Positions 50,601 to 63,101 are shown, counted from the first letter of the stretch. The stretch is 64,000 nucleotides of DNA from Capsicum annuum (GCF_002878395.1 NC_061117.1:223400543-223464542); one strand, 5' to 3'. A program made the numbers and translations. The notes: generated by a model not told the origin, from the letters alone.

Positions 50601-53600
50601 CCTTTACAGAATATCTCCGCCTATTAACTGCTACTTGTTGCATTTAATGGTCACTTACTCGCTTAGTAGCCTTGTTGTACGATATAATTTTCTTGCAGCG
50701 TCTGCATTTTGGTGTTATTGCATGTGGTCCCTTGAGAAACACTATTGTTCAATTAATTTGAGTTCTTTTCCCCTCTTTTTTATTGTGACAGTCGATGAGC
50801 ATGGTTTTGCCTGGTGTTGTCGGCTTTAGAATGACTGGTAAATTGCATGATGGGGTGACAGCTACTGATTTGGTCTTAACCGTAACTCAAATGCTAAGAA
50901 AGCACGGTGTTGTTGGAAAGTTTGTGGAGTTTTACGGTATGTAACCATCGTGCTGGCTCTTTTAAAATGGCAAATGAATGTTTTCTTTCCATGTGGCTCA
51001 TTTAGTTTATTTGGTATATAGGTCCAGGACTAGCCTCACTATCATTGGCTGATAGGGCAACAATTGCAAATATGTCTCCAGAGTATGGAGCTACCATGGG
51101 TTTCTTCCCGGTAGATCATATGACATTACAGTACCTCAGATTAACTGGACGGAGTGAGGAAACAGTTAGTTGTTCCCTCTTTCTTTCTCCTTTAATTGTG
51201 TCTGCTTAAAATATAAAATGTTCAGACATTTCTAACAGCCTCATTACTTTATAATATTAGATAACAATGATTGAGGAGTACTTGCGGGCAAACAATATGT
51301 TTGTCGACTACAACGAGGTAAAATTTCTACTACAATGTTATCCTCGCATATTAATGTTTTAACTTTTGTGATGCAACTCAGCAGTTTAATATTACATACA
51401 GCCTCAAGAGGAGAGAGTTTACTCATCTTATTTGGAATTGGAACTTGCTGATGTTATGCCCTGTGTCTCAGGACCAAAAAGGTAGTAATATTTATAACTG
51501 TGTTCAGATACCAATTTATTGTGCAGCTCATTGTTTGATCCTGCCCAGCACTCTCACTGTTCTCGTTTCTCATAGGCCAAATGATCGCGTGCCTCTCAAA
51601 GATATGAAAGATGATTGGCATGCATGTCTCAATAACAAACTTGGATTCAAGGTTGTTTTCTCCTTGGAAAAAGTTTTGAATTTTGAGGATCTCTTTTCTT
51701 TTTCGTATAAACCATGCAAATTCTGACTGATGTAGTATCAATTGAAATCTAGGAGCTGGCACAAGAATGTCATAGAATTATTTAATTGTCAAAAAAAGAT
51801 TAAAAAAAATACCACAGAATTGTTGTGCAATAGAATATAATTAAGCCTTGTCTTCGTAATCATGCAGGGATTTGCTGTGCCCAAGCAGGAGCAAGATAAA
51901 GTTGTAAAATTCACATTCCATGGGCTGCCTGCTGAACTTAAGCATGGTAGTGTAGTTATAGCTGCTATAACGAGCTGCACAAATACATCTAATCCAAGTG
52001 TCATGCTTGGAGCTGGTCTTGTTGCAAAAAAGGCCTGTGAATTAGGTTTGGAGGTTAGTTTTAGTGCCTAAACTAATGCTACAGGCGTTGTAGTTTGTCA
52101 CACGTGGTGATTCCTGAGTTAAACTACTTACAGATGGAGCATGCTTTTTATGTCAACTTGTGTGATTATTTATCAGGTTAAACCATGGATAAAAACAAGT
52201 CTAGCACCAGGTTCGGGAGCTGTTACAAAATACCTCCATAAGAGGTAATGTTTGTAATTAGTTTTTACATATATTGGCCTTTCCCGTGTTATGGAACATT
52301 ATTATTTTCCCTCTCCGAGTTAATTGGTGACTTTGTATTGCAGTGGTCTACAGAAGTACCTGGACCAGCAGGGCTTCAATCTTGTTGGCTATGGTTGCAC
52401 AACGTGTATTGGTAATTCTGGAGACCTTGATGAATCAGTTGCTTCTGCCATCACTGACAATGGTACTGTCCAATTTATCACTTGACCCTTGCTATTTTTC
52501 CTATTAAGTACTGTCCGATCTGTAGTACTTTCACTTGGTGCCCTATGTTGTGACTTTTATGTAGTACTTTCACATGGCGCTCCGTGGCATTCTGCCTGCT
52601 TGAGCAGGTCATGTTTTAGCAAGAAAAAATGATTGCCGATGTTGATGATGTTTCTTGAGATTCTTTTTTCAGATATTGTAGCTGCAGCTGTGCTTTCTGG
52701 AAATCGGAACTTTGAAGGCCGTGTTCACCCTCTAACAAGAGCTAATTATCTTGCTTCGCCACCGCTGGTCGTCGCATATGCACTTGCGGGAACGGTATGC
52801 TAAGATGAATTAGATGGGGACCTGTCCCTCATTTTCTTAGATTGATACCCAATGCTAACCATGGTCCGTGGAAATCCAAATCCTACATTATAGTTTTATT
52901 GAAATACCATCTTTTGGGCATAATTTGCTGGAGGAGTGAACTTTCTCTGCTGAGATAGTTTCTTTCTGTGTTCTAATTTTCCATTGGCTACACTCAATTA
53001 GTAGCCTTTGGTTTCACTAAATGTGCCAACTAGAGCCCTTTCCAACCCTGTTTTGTGTTTTATTTCTGATAGAGTTTACTACTTGCTGCTTGTGTTTGCC
53101 TTTTCTTTTCTCAGGAGGGAGGGGCTTGTTTCCGACTGTCGCTTCTAACACTATAGTACCTACTTCGCTTGCATGTTCATATAGCTAAAAAAATTCTTTG
53201 AACTCATATTTTTCAGGTGGACACTGATTTCGAGAAGGAGCCGATTGGAACTGGAAAAGACGGAAAAAGTGTCTACTTAAAGGACATATGGCCTAGCAAT
53301 AAAGAAATAGCGGAGGTACTTTGTTTCTTCTGTCTACAATAAGCAATGAACTAACTCCATGGTCCTGGAAATATGACTAAAAGCAATTTTTCCGTAGGTT
53401 GTTCAATCAAGTGTGCTCCCTGAGATGTTTAAGAGCACTTACGAAGCTATTACTCAAGGAAATCCTTTCTGGAATCAACTCTCGGTCCCATCATCCAATC
53501 TCTATGCATGGGATCCAAACTCAACCTATATTCATCAACCCCCATATTTCAAGGGCATGAGTGTGGACCCTCCGGGTCCTCATGGGGTCAAGGATGCCTT

Positions 53601-54834
53601 CTGCTTGTTGAACTTTGGTGATAGTATCACCACTGACCATATCTCTCCTGCTGGTAGCATTCACAAGGATAGTCCTGCTGCAAAGTATCTTATGGAGCGT
53701 GGAGTTCAACGGAGGGACTTCAATTCTTATGGCAGTCGTCGTGGTAATGATGAAGTGATGGCTAGAGGTACTTTTGCTAACATTCGCATCGTCAACAAGC
53801 TCTTGAATGGGGAAGTTGGTCCAAAGACTATTCAGATACCGACAGGGGAGAAACTGTACGTGTATGATGCAGCAACGGTAAGTTACAATGCCGATGTTCC
53901 TCTTATATTTGTTACATCCTGGACCCCCCACCTGGCAACCCCTTGTCATATGTAATAACTAATATTTAGTTATGCTATATTGAACTACGTACAACTTACA
54001 GAGATACAAATCCGAGGGGTACGACACCATTGTTCTTGCTGGAGCAGAATATGGGAGCGGGAGTTCCCGTGATTGGGCTGCTAAGGGGCCAATGCTACTA
54101 GTAAGCACTTTAGTCTAGTTTCCGCGGTTCAGATCATCTTTTTTTGTTTCTGTTTCTCTATGGATGTTAACATTATTGTTCTTGAAACAGGGAGTAAAAG
54201 CAGTAATAGCTAAAAGCTTTGAGAGGATACATCGCAGCAACCTGGTCGGTATGGGCCTTATTCCGCTTTGCTTTAAGCCTGGTGAGGATGCAGAAACACT
54301 AGGTTTGACTGGTCACGAGCGTTACACTATTGACCTTCCACAGAAGATTTCTGATATAAGGCCTGGACAAGATGTTACTGTGACTACTGATATTGGAAAA
54401 TCTTTCACCTGTACTCTTCGATTTGACACACAGGTATGTATTTTGTTTCCACCATAACCTTTTTATCCTAGCCTAATGTGTTGAATAAGTACTACATTCA
54501 AGTAAATGATCAAAATATGTTTGAAGTTGGTTCTTTGAGGATCAGTAGACAAAAAGTTGTGCCATCATCTGGATTCCAGTGGTTCTTTGTAGAGCATACC
54601 CCTGAGTTCATCAAATTGTTATGTTTAAGCAAGACCTTTTTATCAACCTAAGTCTATGCGCCAACACATAAATCTATTGGATTAGTGTAAAGTGTAAACA
54701 CCGGGTGGGGATAAGTTTTCTGTCCTATCGTAATAGCTCATATGTTTGTTGATTTGGAATTGTAGGTTGAGCTGGCATATTTTGAGCATGGTGGCATCCT
54801 CCCTTATGTCATTCGGAACTTGAGTAAACAGTGA
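47691..54834 (+). CDS. ACO: Aconitate hydratase, mitochondrial
   Basis: Twenty exons with consistent phases: 47691-47898, 49225-49329, 49468-49628, 49735-49827, 49944-50129, 50274-50435, 50792-50936, 51022-51164, 51261-51317, 51402-51481, 51576-51651, 51868-52053, 52177-52244, 52344-52462, 52673-52794, 53217-53315, 53398-53877, 54002-54100, 54191-54433, 54766-54834; 966 residues plus stop. The first exon is a Ser/Arg-rich presequence. After it comes the aconitase core ([19 protein letters not shown]). The 4Fe-4S ligands are Cys509 ([12 protein letters not shown]), Cys575 and Cys578 ([12 protein letters not shown]), with the 66- and 3-residue spacing of the IRP1/AcnA type. The swivel domain carries [15 protein letters not shown]. 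It converts citrate to isocitrate in the TCA cycle; plant forms may also be cytosolic. Complete and apparently functional. Intron 1 holds two tandem duplications. Confidence 0.97.
48195..48425. repeat. Tandem duplication in aconitase intron 1, period about 113 bp
   Basis: Two copies starting 'aacttacaaaatga' (48195 and 48308) share 'atttatgcgtcacgttagcc' and 'gtttagttgctaattgagac'. It lies inside an old copy of the 'cataatacataaa' palindromic MITE spanning roughly 48115-48520. Confidence 0.85.
48526..48707. repeat. Tandem duplication in aconitase intron 1, period 91 bp
   Basis: Two 91-bp copies starting 'aaatggagatttttgaatct' at 48526 and 48617 differ at only a few positions, implying a recent event. 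Confidence 0.9.
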
Positions 54835-55424
54835 ACTAATGCCTGGAAGCTCAAATTGCCTTGCACCATGCTTGGCCTATGCTACTGAACTCGTCAATGT
54901 ATAAAAGATAAGATGATATGTATTGTAAACGTTTGGGGATTGTTGAGATATATGGGTTGTAAATATTTTATGATTGTAATAATCCTTCTTCCCTCGTGTA
55001 TTAGATGGCTACTATGTTGTTAATAACATTTGCAACGGCAACATAATCCAAAGAATTTATGCACTGCACATGGAGTGAGAAAACTGGAGTACCTCATTAT
55101 ATCAATCTTTCAGCAGCAAAATTCTAATGTACATCCACACAGGAACTTATATCGCGAATAATATACACACTTCAATGAGGCTTTGACAAGACAAAAGGAA
55201 AGGAAGGCTATTGACGGAGTCCATCCACTACAAGAGACCAAGTGCAGCATTATGTATAGCCCGCGGAACAGTTAAGACTCGGTTGAAAAGAGAAACTTCC
55301 CACATAACCCTTCAACTAAGTGATGCTTGCTTAAAATTTGCTTCCCTGGCGATATCTGCTGCCAAACAGAAGCTATCCATGACTGACAGATCAAATACAG
55401 GTTTGTAAAAGTATATATTTATTT
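54835..55424. other. Convergent 3' regions of aconitase and the RNI-like gene
   Basis: Holds the aconitase 3' UTR on the plus strand (candidate polyadenylation signals 'aataa' near 54970-54980) and, toward 55424, that of the minus-strand gene. No further gene. The 65-residue ORF at 55211 lacks motifs. Confidence 0.5.
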
Positions 55425-58400
55425 TCAGTTCCGTATGTTCAGGGATTTGCTTGCAAGCGAGGCAAGTGCTAGCGCTTTCGCTCTACTATTCATCATCACC
55501 CATTGCTTTTCTGCACGTCGCTGGTGTTGTCTTGCATTCTTTGCTCGTTTTGGTGCTAGTCTAGTATCTCTATCAAGAAATGCAAGTCTAAACTTTTCTG
55601 CCACAGGCAAATCTTCTGTGCTTGAAACTGATGATGGTGATCTTCTAGGTACAAATCCAGTAACAGCCCAGGTTTTGGGGTCAATATCTTCAACAATGGG
55701 ATCATCTAATGATACATCTAGTCTTGCTTCTCTAGGTATATCAATCCCCCTGTAACCTAGGGGCGACGGCTTTGGATTTAGGATGATTCGTGGGCATTCT
55801 TCAGACAAACTCTCCAGCTGGTCCTTCTCAATTTTTGGCTGCAAAAGGGTTAGATATTAATCTGGCGCGGAGTGATAGGGGAAGATTAATGAATCTGGAG
55901 AACTAAAAAGGACAATCCACTCGCTACTCTAATTCGGAAGTAATATATGCATAACTCCTAATAAGAAAGATGGATGTCTTGCAAGTTTGAACAGCAAATA
56001 GAACTCATACCCATAAAAGCCAACGCAAGGAAGTTGCACCATGAGCTATTTCCGAGGTATCAAGTTCCTCCCAAGAATCTCCTTCAACATGCTCTAGTGT
56101 TGGCTTCAACAAAGAGAAGCATCTACGAGCTGTGTTCTCACTCCGAGGGCAGCCTCTGCAACATTAACTCAGAATCATTCGGATTATGTAGTTAATTTCT
56201 ACGTTTTCCTTATTTATTGAGAGAGAAAGAGATCTTTAAAATATATCTTATCAAGCAAAACATATGATGAAACTAGACTTCTATAAGGGATTTCTTTTGT
56301 ACGAAAACTTAAAATGATTCACAACAAAAATCCTTGGGAATCAAATAGTCAACAAACCAAATTTTCCTGACAACAGGACAACCCTCTTTGAGTTTAAGCA
56401 TGTCAGGCTTATCATGTAGCGTACACTCATTGTACTATGTGGTTACATGAAAGTGAGAAATTAAAGCAAACATAAAAAATTGCAAAGCAAGTGAACTATT
56501 CAAGACAATGTTAAAGTAGCTAATCTACGTATATGACGCATATTTTATATCGTAGATGTTTTAGATTTTTTTAGAGTTGTTCAATAGCCCCCGGATTTCA
56601 AATAGTATTCAAGATCCTCTGTTTTATAAATCACTTAATGAAGGTAGGTTATTTTTCCATTCCTTCGCGAAATTACATAATCTCTTCCTGAACCAAACAT
56701 GAATCTTTCGAGTCATTGGGCTCTCATGTGCAATTACTTCACTAAGGTAAATTCTCATACCTTTATTTAAGAAAGAAAGAAGTGACTTGCTTTAAGAAAG
56801 GAAATCTACCCCCATCTCAGTATTTCAAGAGACCGGCAATTCCGCAAGAGTTCTGATACACTGACTGACGTGAGCTTGCTGCAGAGACTGTGACAATGGA
56901 TGTTCACATTTAGGTTTACATTTCAAAACCAAATTTAAGTTGAGCAGCAGAAAAAGGACTGAAATAGGTGATAGTGTGGCCTGCACAAAGTGTATAATGC
57001 AACTTTAAAGTAAAACGAAATCCAGAAAAGCAGTTGGCATAAATTGGTGCATGAGTACGAGATCAAGAACTAGCTAGAGAAAGCGAGAAGAGTAGAAAAT
57101 GGGAGTTGAGGCCTCAACCCAATTTTTAAGTCATACAGTCAGTACACTCCTTTAACTAGTAGTGAGGGGCCTATTCCTACTCCCAGCCGCCTTACAATTT
57201 GCAGAATTTTGGCATAGGACAATAAATTTAGTGTGACTCGGTGAACATGAGAGGTGTCACCTAGAAAGACATAGTTGATGCACCATTCATATCCAATAAG
57301 GAAGCTAAATCAGAAAATCCTTATCCAACTTGCATATTGTTTTTTAAAATCAAAGGAACCCTCAACAAATGAATGATCAACATGCAATACCTTATATCAA
57401 CTGCTTGCAGATGTTTGCATGTTTTAACTGCTTGTGATAGGCCACAATCAGAAACCTCCGAACCAGATAAGTCCAGGATTTGCCAGGAGCTATCAGCCAA
57501 TGCAACAATAACATCGTCATTCAATAACCTTCTCCTTCTAGCAATTGCTACAAGTGCCATCTAACAATTAAAACAGAATTGTAAGTAACCAGAAACATTA
57601 GAGTAGAAAGAACAAGCTAGGACGTAAAAATCTACATTTTCAAATAATGTCATTAAATAGTTTTGCAAGATAGCATGGATTGACAGCTTTATTTTACTTT
57701 CTTAGTCATCCTTTGCCATCGCCACCCCAATCCCCACCAAACAATTCCCTCAATGAAAACAAACGAAGAAAGGAAAACTAAACGTTTTCTTTGATATCCA
57801 TGGTCCAAGGAGCAGTCTTTTGTCAAAAGTTGGACGAAAGATTCCATGTAAACATTCATTAACTATTAAAGTTCACCCTTAATATGCTGGAGTAATACAA
57901 TTTTTTTTTTTGAACTTGGTAACTTTGTATTATATCATACAGTACATGGGTTGTACTGAAACCTTAAATACAATAGTACTCCTAAATCCACTGCTCTATA
58001 TCTAAATTGAGTCTAGAACATCAATAATCGAGACAGTATCATTAGAGTATAGTTGATTACTCCAAAAACATAAAAGTAAAATGCAGTTGAGTTGAGTTTA
58101 ACTTTCTGCACACTAAAGTAATACAATTGCAAAACTCTACACTTGCTCAACTGGGAAATAGGACATCAATAATATGCCATCTTTATGGATTGAAAACATG
58201 ATTATTATACTGGAACTGAAGAAGAACATATAGTTAATTGAACCATGAACGGCTCCACGAGTCAAGAAGCAAAAGTTCACGATAAAAGGATTGCCAACTA
58301 TTAGCAGTATCCACATCTACCAAAGGGTACATTTTTAGAATAACTACAACCAAATTATGTATTTAAAAAACTGGGCATAAGAATATTCACCTTCATGGTG

Positions 58401-58577
58401 GATGGAAAACTAGCAGCTATCTCTGTGAGGTCCTCAATGATATCCTCAAAATGTCTACCGATAACTCCAAGACACAAGCTCACCAAGCTGGGAGGTTTTC
58501 TCCTCTTGATAGCTAATACTGTAACAAATAAACCTAACTCCATTAACTCATCAAAATTCCTAGATCCATTACAGGAA
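55425..58577 (-). CDS. RNI-like/leucine-rich repeat protein, N-terminal exons not found
   Basis: Five exons on the minus strand: 58391-58577 (upstream border uncertain), 57391-57560, 56810-56887, 56011-56155, 55425-55838. Internal junctions are GT-AG with matching phase, giving about 330 residues. The middle has leucine-rich (ribonuclease-inhibitor-like) repeats: SWQILDLSGSEVSDCGLSQA, HLQAVDI-SLCSKLTSVSV, LLRNCRSLEILRWGGCP. The C-terminal part is basic (APKRAKNARQHQRRAEKQW), preceded by AEKFRLAFLDRDTRLA. It resembles a conserved plant RNI-like family of unknown function. An in-frame TGA precedes SSCNGSRNF, so an acceptor at about 58578 (GTGAAG) is assumed. No earlier exon is seen in the repeat-filled 58.6-60 kb. 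The gene may be 5'-truncated, or its first exon may be short or far upstream. Confidence 0.7.
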
Positions 58578-58647
58578 CTTCACGTGACCTACAAAACAGA
58601 ACAAATGAACAAACAACTGGAGTACTTCTCATGACAAAACTAAGATA

Positions 58648-58950
58648 CCACAACAACAACATATCCTGTTAAGTCCCACAAAGTTAGGTCCAAGGAAGGT
58701 AGAGTGTACGCAGACCTTAAAGTGGTGGAGCTAGGAATTTGGCGAGGGGTGTGCAAATTTTCTTCTAAAAGTTGTATTAAGGGGGTGTAAAATTAAATAT
58801 ACACTTATAATAGATAATATTAACCTCTATACACCAGATAATTTTCAGGTGAAGGCTGTGCACTAGACCACCCATCACTTAAGGTGGTTTTGGCCATGCC
58901 CCTACCTCGTAGAGGTAGAGATGCTATTTTCAAAAGACCCTCATCTCAAG
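58648..58950 (-). mobile_element. LINE 3' end interrupted by another insertion
   Basis: The plus strand starts 'cacaacaacaacatatcctg' and reaches 'agtgtacgcagacctta' at about 58720. The tail resumes with 'cccctacctcgtagaggtag' at about 58901. The 180 bp between begins 'agtggtggagctaggaattt', the terminus of a DNA-transposon repeat I recall from Solanaceae. Confidence 0.65.
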
Positions 58951-59074
58951 TGAAGTAAGAGACGGCACCAAAGAAAACCAATATGAAAGAAATCCATAGC
59001 ATATATGCAAAGAACAGTAACATCAACAGAATAGTGTAATCACCAAAACCTAATAAATAACAGATGGTAACAAA

Positions 59075-59500
59075 CAATAAAGAAGGAATGGTGAAAACCC
59101 CACCGGAAGCATCCTGTGTTGATAATTGAACTATCAGGTGAGCGAGTTTCATACCTGAACAATCAGCAACTATTTTGTCAAAACGCGCCTCAACTATTAA
59201 TTATTTGAGTTTCACAGTAGAACTTATCAATAAAGATGGAAGGGTGAAACCCCACCTGAAGCATCCTGTTTCGATAATTGAACTATCAGGTGAGCGACCG
59301 AGTTCCACACCTGAACTATCACCGACTATTTATCAAAACACACCTCAACTATTAATTATTTGAGTTTCATAGTTGAACTGAACAATTAAATAGTTGACAT
59401 GTATTTTTACAAATAGTCGGCGATAGTTCAGCTAAGAAACTCACACACATGATAGTTCAGCTATGAAAGTCGCAAAATCAGGAGACTCTTAGGTGTGTTT
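59075..59500. repeat. Tandem duplication (153 bp) within an inverted-repeat element
   Basis: Copies beginning 'caataaaga' at 59075 and 59228 share 'gataattgaactatcaggtg' and 'ctcaactattaattatttga'. 59390-59500 is an inverted version of the same sequence ('gatagttcagct'), so the whole is a foldback-type repeat with an internal duplication. Confidence 0.75.
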
Positions 59501-60104
59501 TTAACCATTAACTACACAAATAAGGCTAATATCACAACAGACACAGAGCACCAGACTACCATCAAGATAATTGAACACTGTTACAATTTAAGACATCCTT
59601 ATTTCCCAAAAATTTCTTTTTTGGTTTTCCAAGGTCCCACCGCCGGCAGCAAGAAGACTAATCCTCCATTCCTAGTGTCTGCGCACTAGAGCGTTTTCTA
59701 TTCACCAACTCTTGGTTAAGGGGTTTCGGTGCTGAACCACCCACCAACCCTCTTGGTTAGAACCAAAAAAAAATAAAAAATAATTAAAAATAGATGTAAT
59801 CAGTTTTATCACTTTATACTTGAAACCCACTTTTCTTTTTGTATGCAAAAATAATTCACATACAAAAAAATCTACAAGCAAAAGGAATCACGGGAAAAAC
59901 GTACCAGATTCTTGATAAAAAGAGGTGTGAATTTTAGCTCCTGTATTGTAATTTTCCATCAACTCAAAAGTTTTTGAATACAAAAGGAAAAAAGCTGATT
60001 CTTCAGAGGTCCAGCGCAATCTGGAATTTCTTCTTTTTGGTTTTTGACTTTCGACCTAATTTTTAGTTACCCAGAATTTTTATTAGTTTATTGGTTCGCT
60101 TCCA

Positions 60105-60475
60105 TTTTTTTTTTATTGGCTAAATCGATAACCTAAAATATATATGATTTATTATATATTTCTCTTAATTCTCTTTAATTTCTATCAATTAAAAAAAGTA
60201 TTATTTCAATTCTACAAACTCTTAATCTCTCTTAATAATATTTAGTTCAAACTTGAAGATTCTTGTATATTAAAACACGTAGGATTTTTTGTTGTAACTA
60301 AGAATCGACTCTTTTTCATGTTAATTACTATTATTTTTATTTTATGAGTCTTTTTTTATTGGTTAAATCGAAAATCAAACCATTAAGGACTAAAAATCGA
60401 TAAATCGATAAAAAATTAAGATATTTAAAAATCGAAATCCGATAAACCGAACCGATTGATGCACACTCCTAAACG
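60105..60475. repeat. Dispersed 'aaatcgataaaccgaaccg' repeat
   Basis: Left 'tattggctaaatcgataacc', right 'cgataaaccgaaccgattga', 'tgcacactcct'. This end is common in Solanaceae intergenic DNA. Family not assigned. Confidence 0.45.
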
Positions 60476-61139
60476 AAGGGGGTTCGGATGGATTCCTGAA
60501 TTCAATGTGGTTCCATCACTGCCGACTACGATAATAACTTTGCGGAAACCGAATATATAGAGAAGGATCAATTTATTCCATACTTGATTGAGAAAATTCA
60601 TCTCCCAAAATTAATAATTCCGAAATAACTTATTTCCCAGTTGGACGACTCTTAAAAATTAACTTGTGAATCATTTACCCTTGTTTAAATGTTATTCACA
60701 CTAGTTCTACTTAAATATTCGCACTAATTTTAAAATCTTGTCAAATACAACAAATAAAAACTTTTTTATTTGTATGTATTCGTATTAAAACTGGAATAAT
60801 TTAAATTCACAAATGAGCTCCTGGTAAGTGTATTTTTCATATTTTGAATGTTGACCCATTATACTCATCCCATCATATTTATGATTGGTTATGAAATTTG
60901 AAATCTTTTCTTTTGTCGATTGATAAAATATAATGTTTCCTCCGTTTCAATTTATTTGTATGATATTACAATTTATTTATATGATTTTGATTTTTGTCAA
61001 CTTAAAAGTGTAAATGGTCACTAATAAAGTTAAAATATCTAAACTTATAAAAGGACTATTTAGGTTAGCCTTGGTTAATAAGAGTTTGGGAAATTTTTTG
61101 TTTAGTTGTGTATGATTATTATTGGTTAATGAATGAAAG
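60476..61139. other. Intergenic, no gene seen
   Basis: AT-rich. 'cctccgtttcaatttatttg' at about 60940 is one end of a Stowaway-like MITE whose other end is not found. Confidence 0.4.
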
Positions 61140-61325
61140 TCTAGATTGTGGTGAACTGAATGAGGTTGCTCCATCCTTAACCAGAAGTCGAGGGTTCGAC
61201 CCTGGATATGAAGAAAACTTTGTTGGGAGCACTACCCCCGAATGAGGCCCTACTCGGCGCGAATCTGAATTAATCGAGCTCCAATGCGGGTACCGGACAC
61301 CGGATGGGAAACAAAAAAAAAGTAG
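61140..61325 (+). mobile_element. tRNA-derived SINE
   Basis: Full-length looking: box A ('gtggtgaactgaatgagg'), box B ('gggttcgaccc'), body ('gagcactacccccgaatg', 'ggcgcgaatctgaattaatc'), 3' end 'ggatgggaaac' and A9. Best preserved SINE of the window. Confidence 0.85.
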
Positions 61326-61344
61326 TAAAAACCAATTCTGGTTG

Positions 61345-61440
61345 ATGAATGCTTTTGTTTCTGCTAGAGATTTGAACCTGAAACCTCGTAGTTTTCCTCT
61401 TACTTCACTGACCACTAAGTCACACTGTACGCACTTTCTA
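61345..61440 (-). mobile_element. SINE fragment, head only
   Basis: The reverse complement carries 'gaggtttcaggttcaaatct' (box B) and 'agcagaaacaaaagc', like the SINE at 786-1000. Confidence 0.5.
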
Positions 61441-61541
61441 CCACAACAACAACAACTACTTTCACCAAGTGGGGACCACTAAGTCACACCGTTGGACGCA
61501 CTTTCTACCACAACAACAACAACTACTTTCACCAAGTGGGG
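61411..61541. repeat. Tandem duplication across a SINE/LINE-tail junction
   Basis: The segment from 'accactaagtcacac' to 'caccaagtgggg' occurs at 61411-61474 and 61475-61541. It includes both the SINE edge and the first bases of the (TTG)n-tailed insert, so it arose after that insertion. Confidence 0.85.
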
Positions 61542-61620
61542 TCTGAAGAGGGTAAGTGTACGCAGTCCATACCACTACCTCATATGTGAGATAGAGAGGT
61601 TGTGTCCGATAGACCCAGAT
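61509..61620 (-). mobile_element. LINE 3'-end insertion with 11-bp TSD
   Basis: The plus strand runs from 'cacaacaacaacaactac' through 'gtgtacgcagtccatac' to 'gtccgatagaccc'. It is flanked by gcactttctac at 61498-61508 and 61621-61631. Length 112 bp. Confidence 0.8.
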
Positions 61621-62118
61621 GCACTTTCTACATCATACCTTATTGCTCATACTTGCTTGAATCACAAACAAGTTAATTACAGTGAAAATTTTCTCATTGT
61701 TACCCCATATTAAGACCTAATCAAATGAACAAGAATCAGTTAATAGTGTAGCATTGTACTTGTTCTAAAAATACAGTTCAGAATTTAAATAACATACACT
61801 AAACCAAAACTTATAGCCCTATCATTTTCTTGATTGTCATGATCTTCAAATGGTGTACTTTACATGGCCTTAATGCACACCTTACCGCAACCATAGGATC
61901 GACCAAAGTACGTCGATCGTCTGCAAACCATGAAATCCGTGCCAATTTTTAGCATCGTTGTCTTTAGAGAATGGTTTCTGGAGAAGTAGTGCTACTTCCG
62001 ATCTCTATACAACTCGTGCATTCCATTTCAAGCGTGTCGTGTGACCTCTTGATGACTCAATCGGTGGAGCAGTACCACGGAGGATCACCCAAACCTGCAG
62101 CATACAATTAGAAAAAGA

Positions 62119-62420
62119 TCAGAAAGCAGATACTACAATCTTTTGTTTGCAAAAAAGAGAAAGCAGAACTTTGCATTCACCTTTTGGTTTAAACTTCCAG
62201 AATAGAGCACCCCCTGTGCAGTGTAGTATTAACAGTTGCATGCCAAATGACATCTTTTCCAGTAGGCCGACGAAATGGAATTTTGTAATTAGCAGGAGGG
62301 AGAACTCAGCAAGTCTGTCGCGAACATCGTTCACAGCCGCAGTCATACTCACCTCTAGAAAGGTTCAAATCAAGATTCTCCGAAACATGGAACAACGTTC
62401 CTAACAGAGGAGAACCACAA
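62119..62420 (-). pseudogene. Unidentified coding-like fragment
   Basis: The minus strand encodes VLPPANYKIPFRRPTGKD and VIWHATVNTTLHRGCSILEV then a stop, an unusually protein-like stretch (about 62205-62315) preceded by an in-frame stop or a possible acceptor (CTGAG). I cannot name the family. Upstream, GTLFHVSENLDLNLSRG (about 62352-62402) lies between acceptor- and donor-like sites. It may be a gene remnant or a small spliced gene. Confidence 0.3.
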
Positions 62421-62839
62421 AAGAATAAAAGACAGAAGAAAGTCATTAGCAAAGTAGAAAAGCATTGAATACTTGAAATAATTGATGCAACAAGAACTGA
62501 TTCACTGAAAGCACTAGGCAGTTTGGACAGAAGACGATTTTTTTTTAATTTATTTACGTAAGCCAATGGGCGTTGGCAGGTTTTGCCTGACCCCAACACT
62601 AATGATGAATCGTTGTCTTCTTCCACGATTTCAGCTACCTCCGCAAGAACCAGATATTTCTTTCTCCCCTCTCACATTCAAAGAAATTCAAAATCTCTAC
62701 CTCTCCGTCTCCGTCTCTGTGTGTGCAGCTTTACCTACATGGCTGTAAAAATCATGATATATGAGATATAAATGATATGATGTTCACGCATTATAATTAC
62801 ATCTGTATCTCATATATCATAAATCTTAAACTCTCAAAC
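62421..62839. other. No gene seen; possible upstream part of the fragment at 62119-62420
   Basis: The 62566-62771 plus-strand ORFs overlap in two frames and are not convincing. 62690-62720 has a 'ctc(t/c)gtctc' CT-rich patch. Confidence 0.3.
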
Positions 62840-63015
62840 TTATAAAAATAGTCTCAATTATCATTTGAATTGAAGTTCTAGTCACGAATTTGAAAACATG
62901 GTGACACACTAAAACTGTCACAAAAATTATAAAAATAGTCTCAATTATCATTTGAATTGAAGTTCTAGTCATAAATGTGATAACATGGTGACACACTAAA
63001 ACTGTCACAAAAATT
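62840..63015. repeat. Tandem duplication, period 87 bp
   Basis: Two copies starting 'ttataaaaatagtctcaatt' (62840 and 62927) with few differences, each containing 'acatggtgacacactaaaac'. Confidence 0.9.
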
Positions 63016-63101
63016 TTCATCAATTACATAACTTACTTTCTCCATGTAAATCTCGCTAGATCAGTACAAAAACATATGAAAATCATGAGTTCAGCTTTAA
63101 G

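Noticed and set aside
50542..50829. 95-residue plus-strand ORF
   Set aside because: Mostly intron 6 of aconitase and in the wrong frame for exon 7.
53521..53949. 142-residue minus-strand ORF
   Set aside because: Antisense shadow of aconitase exon 17.
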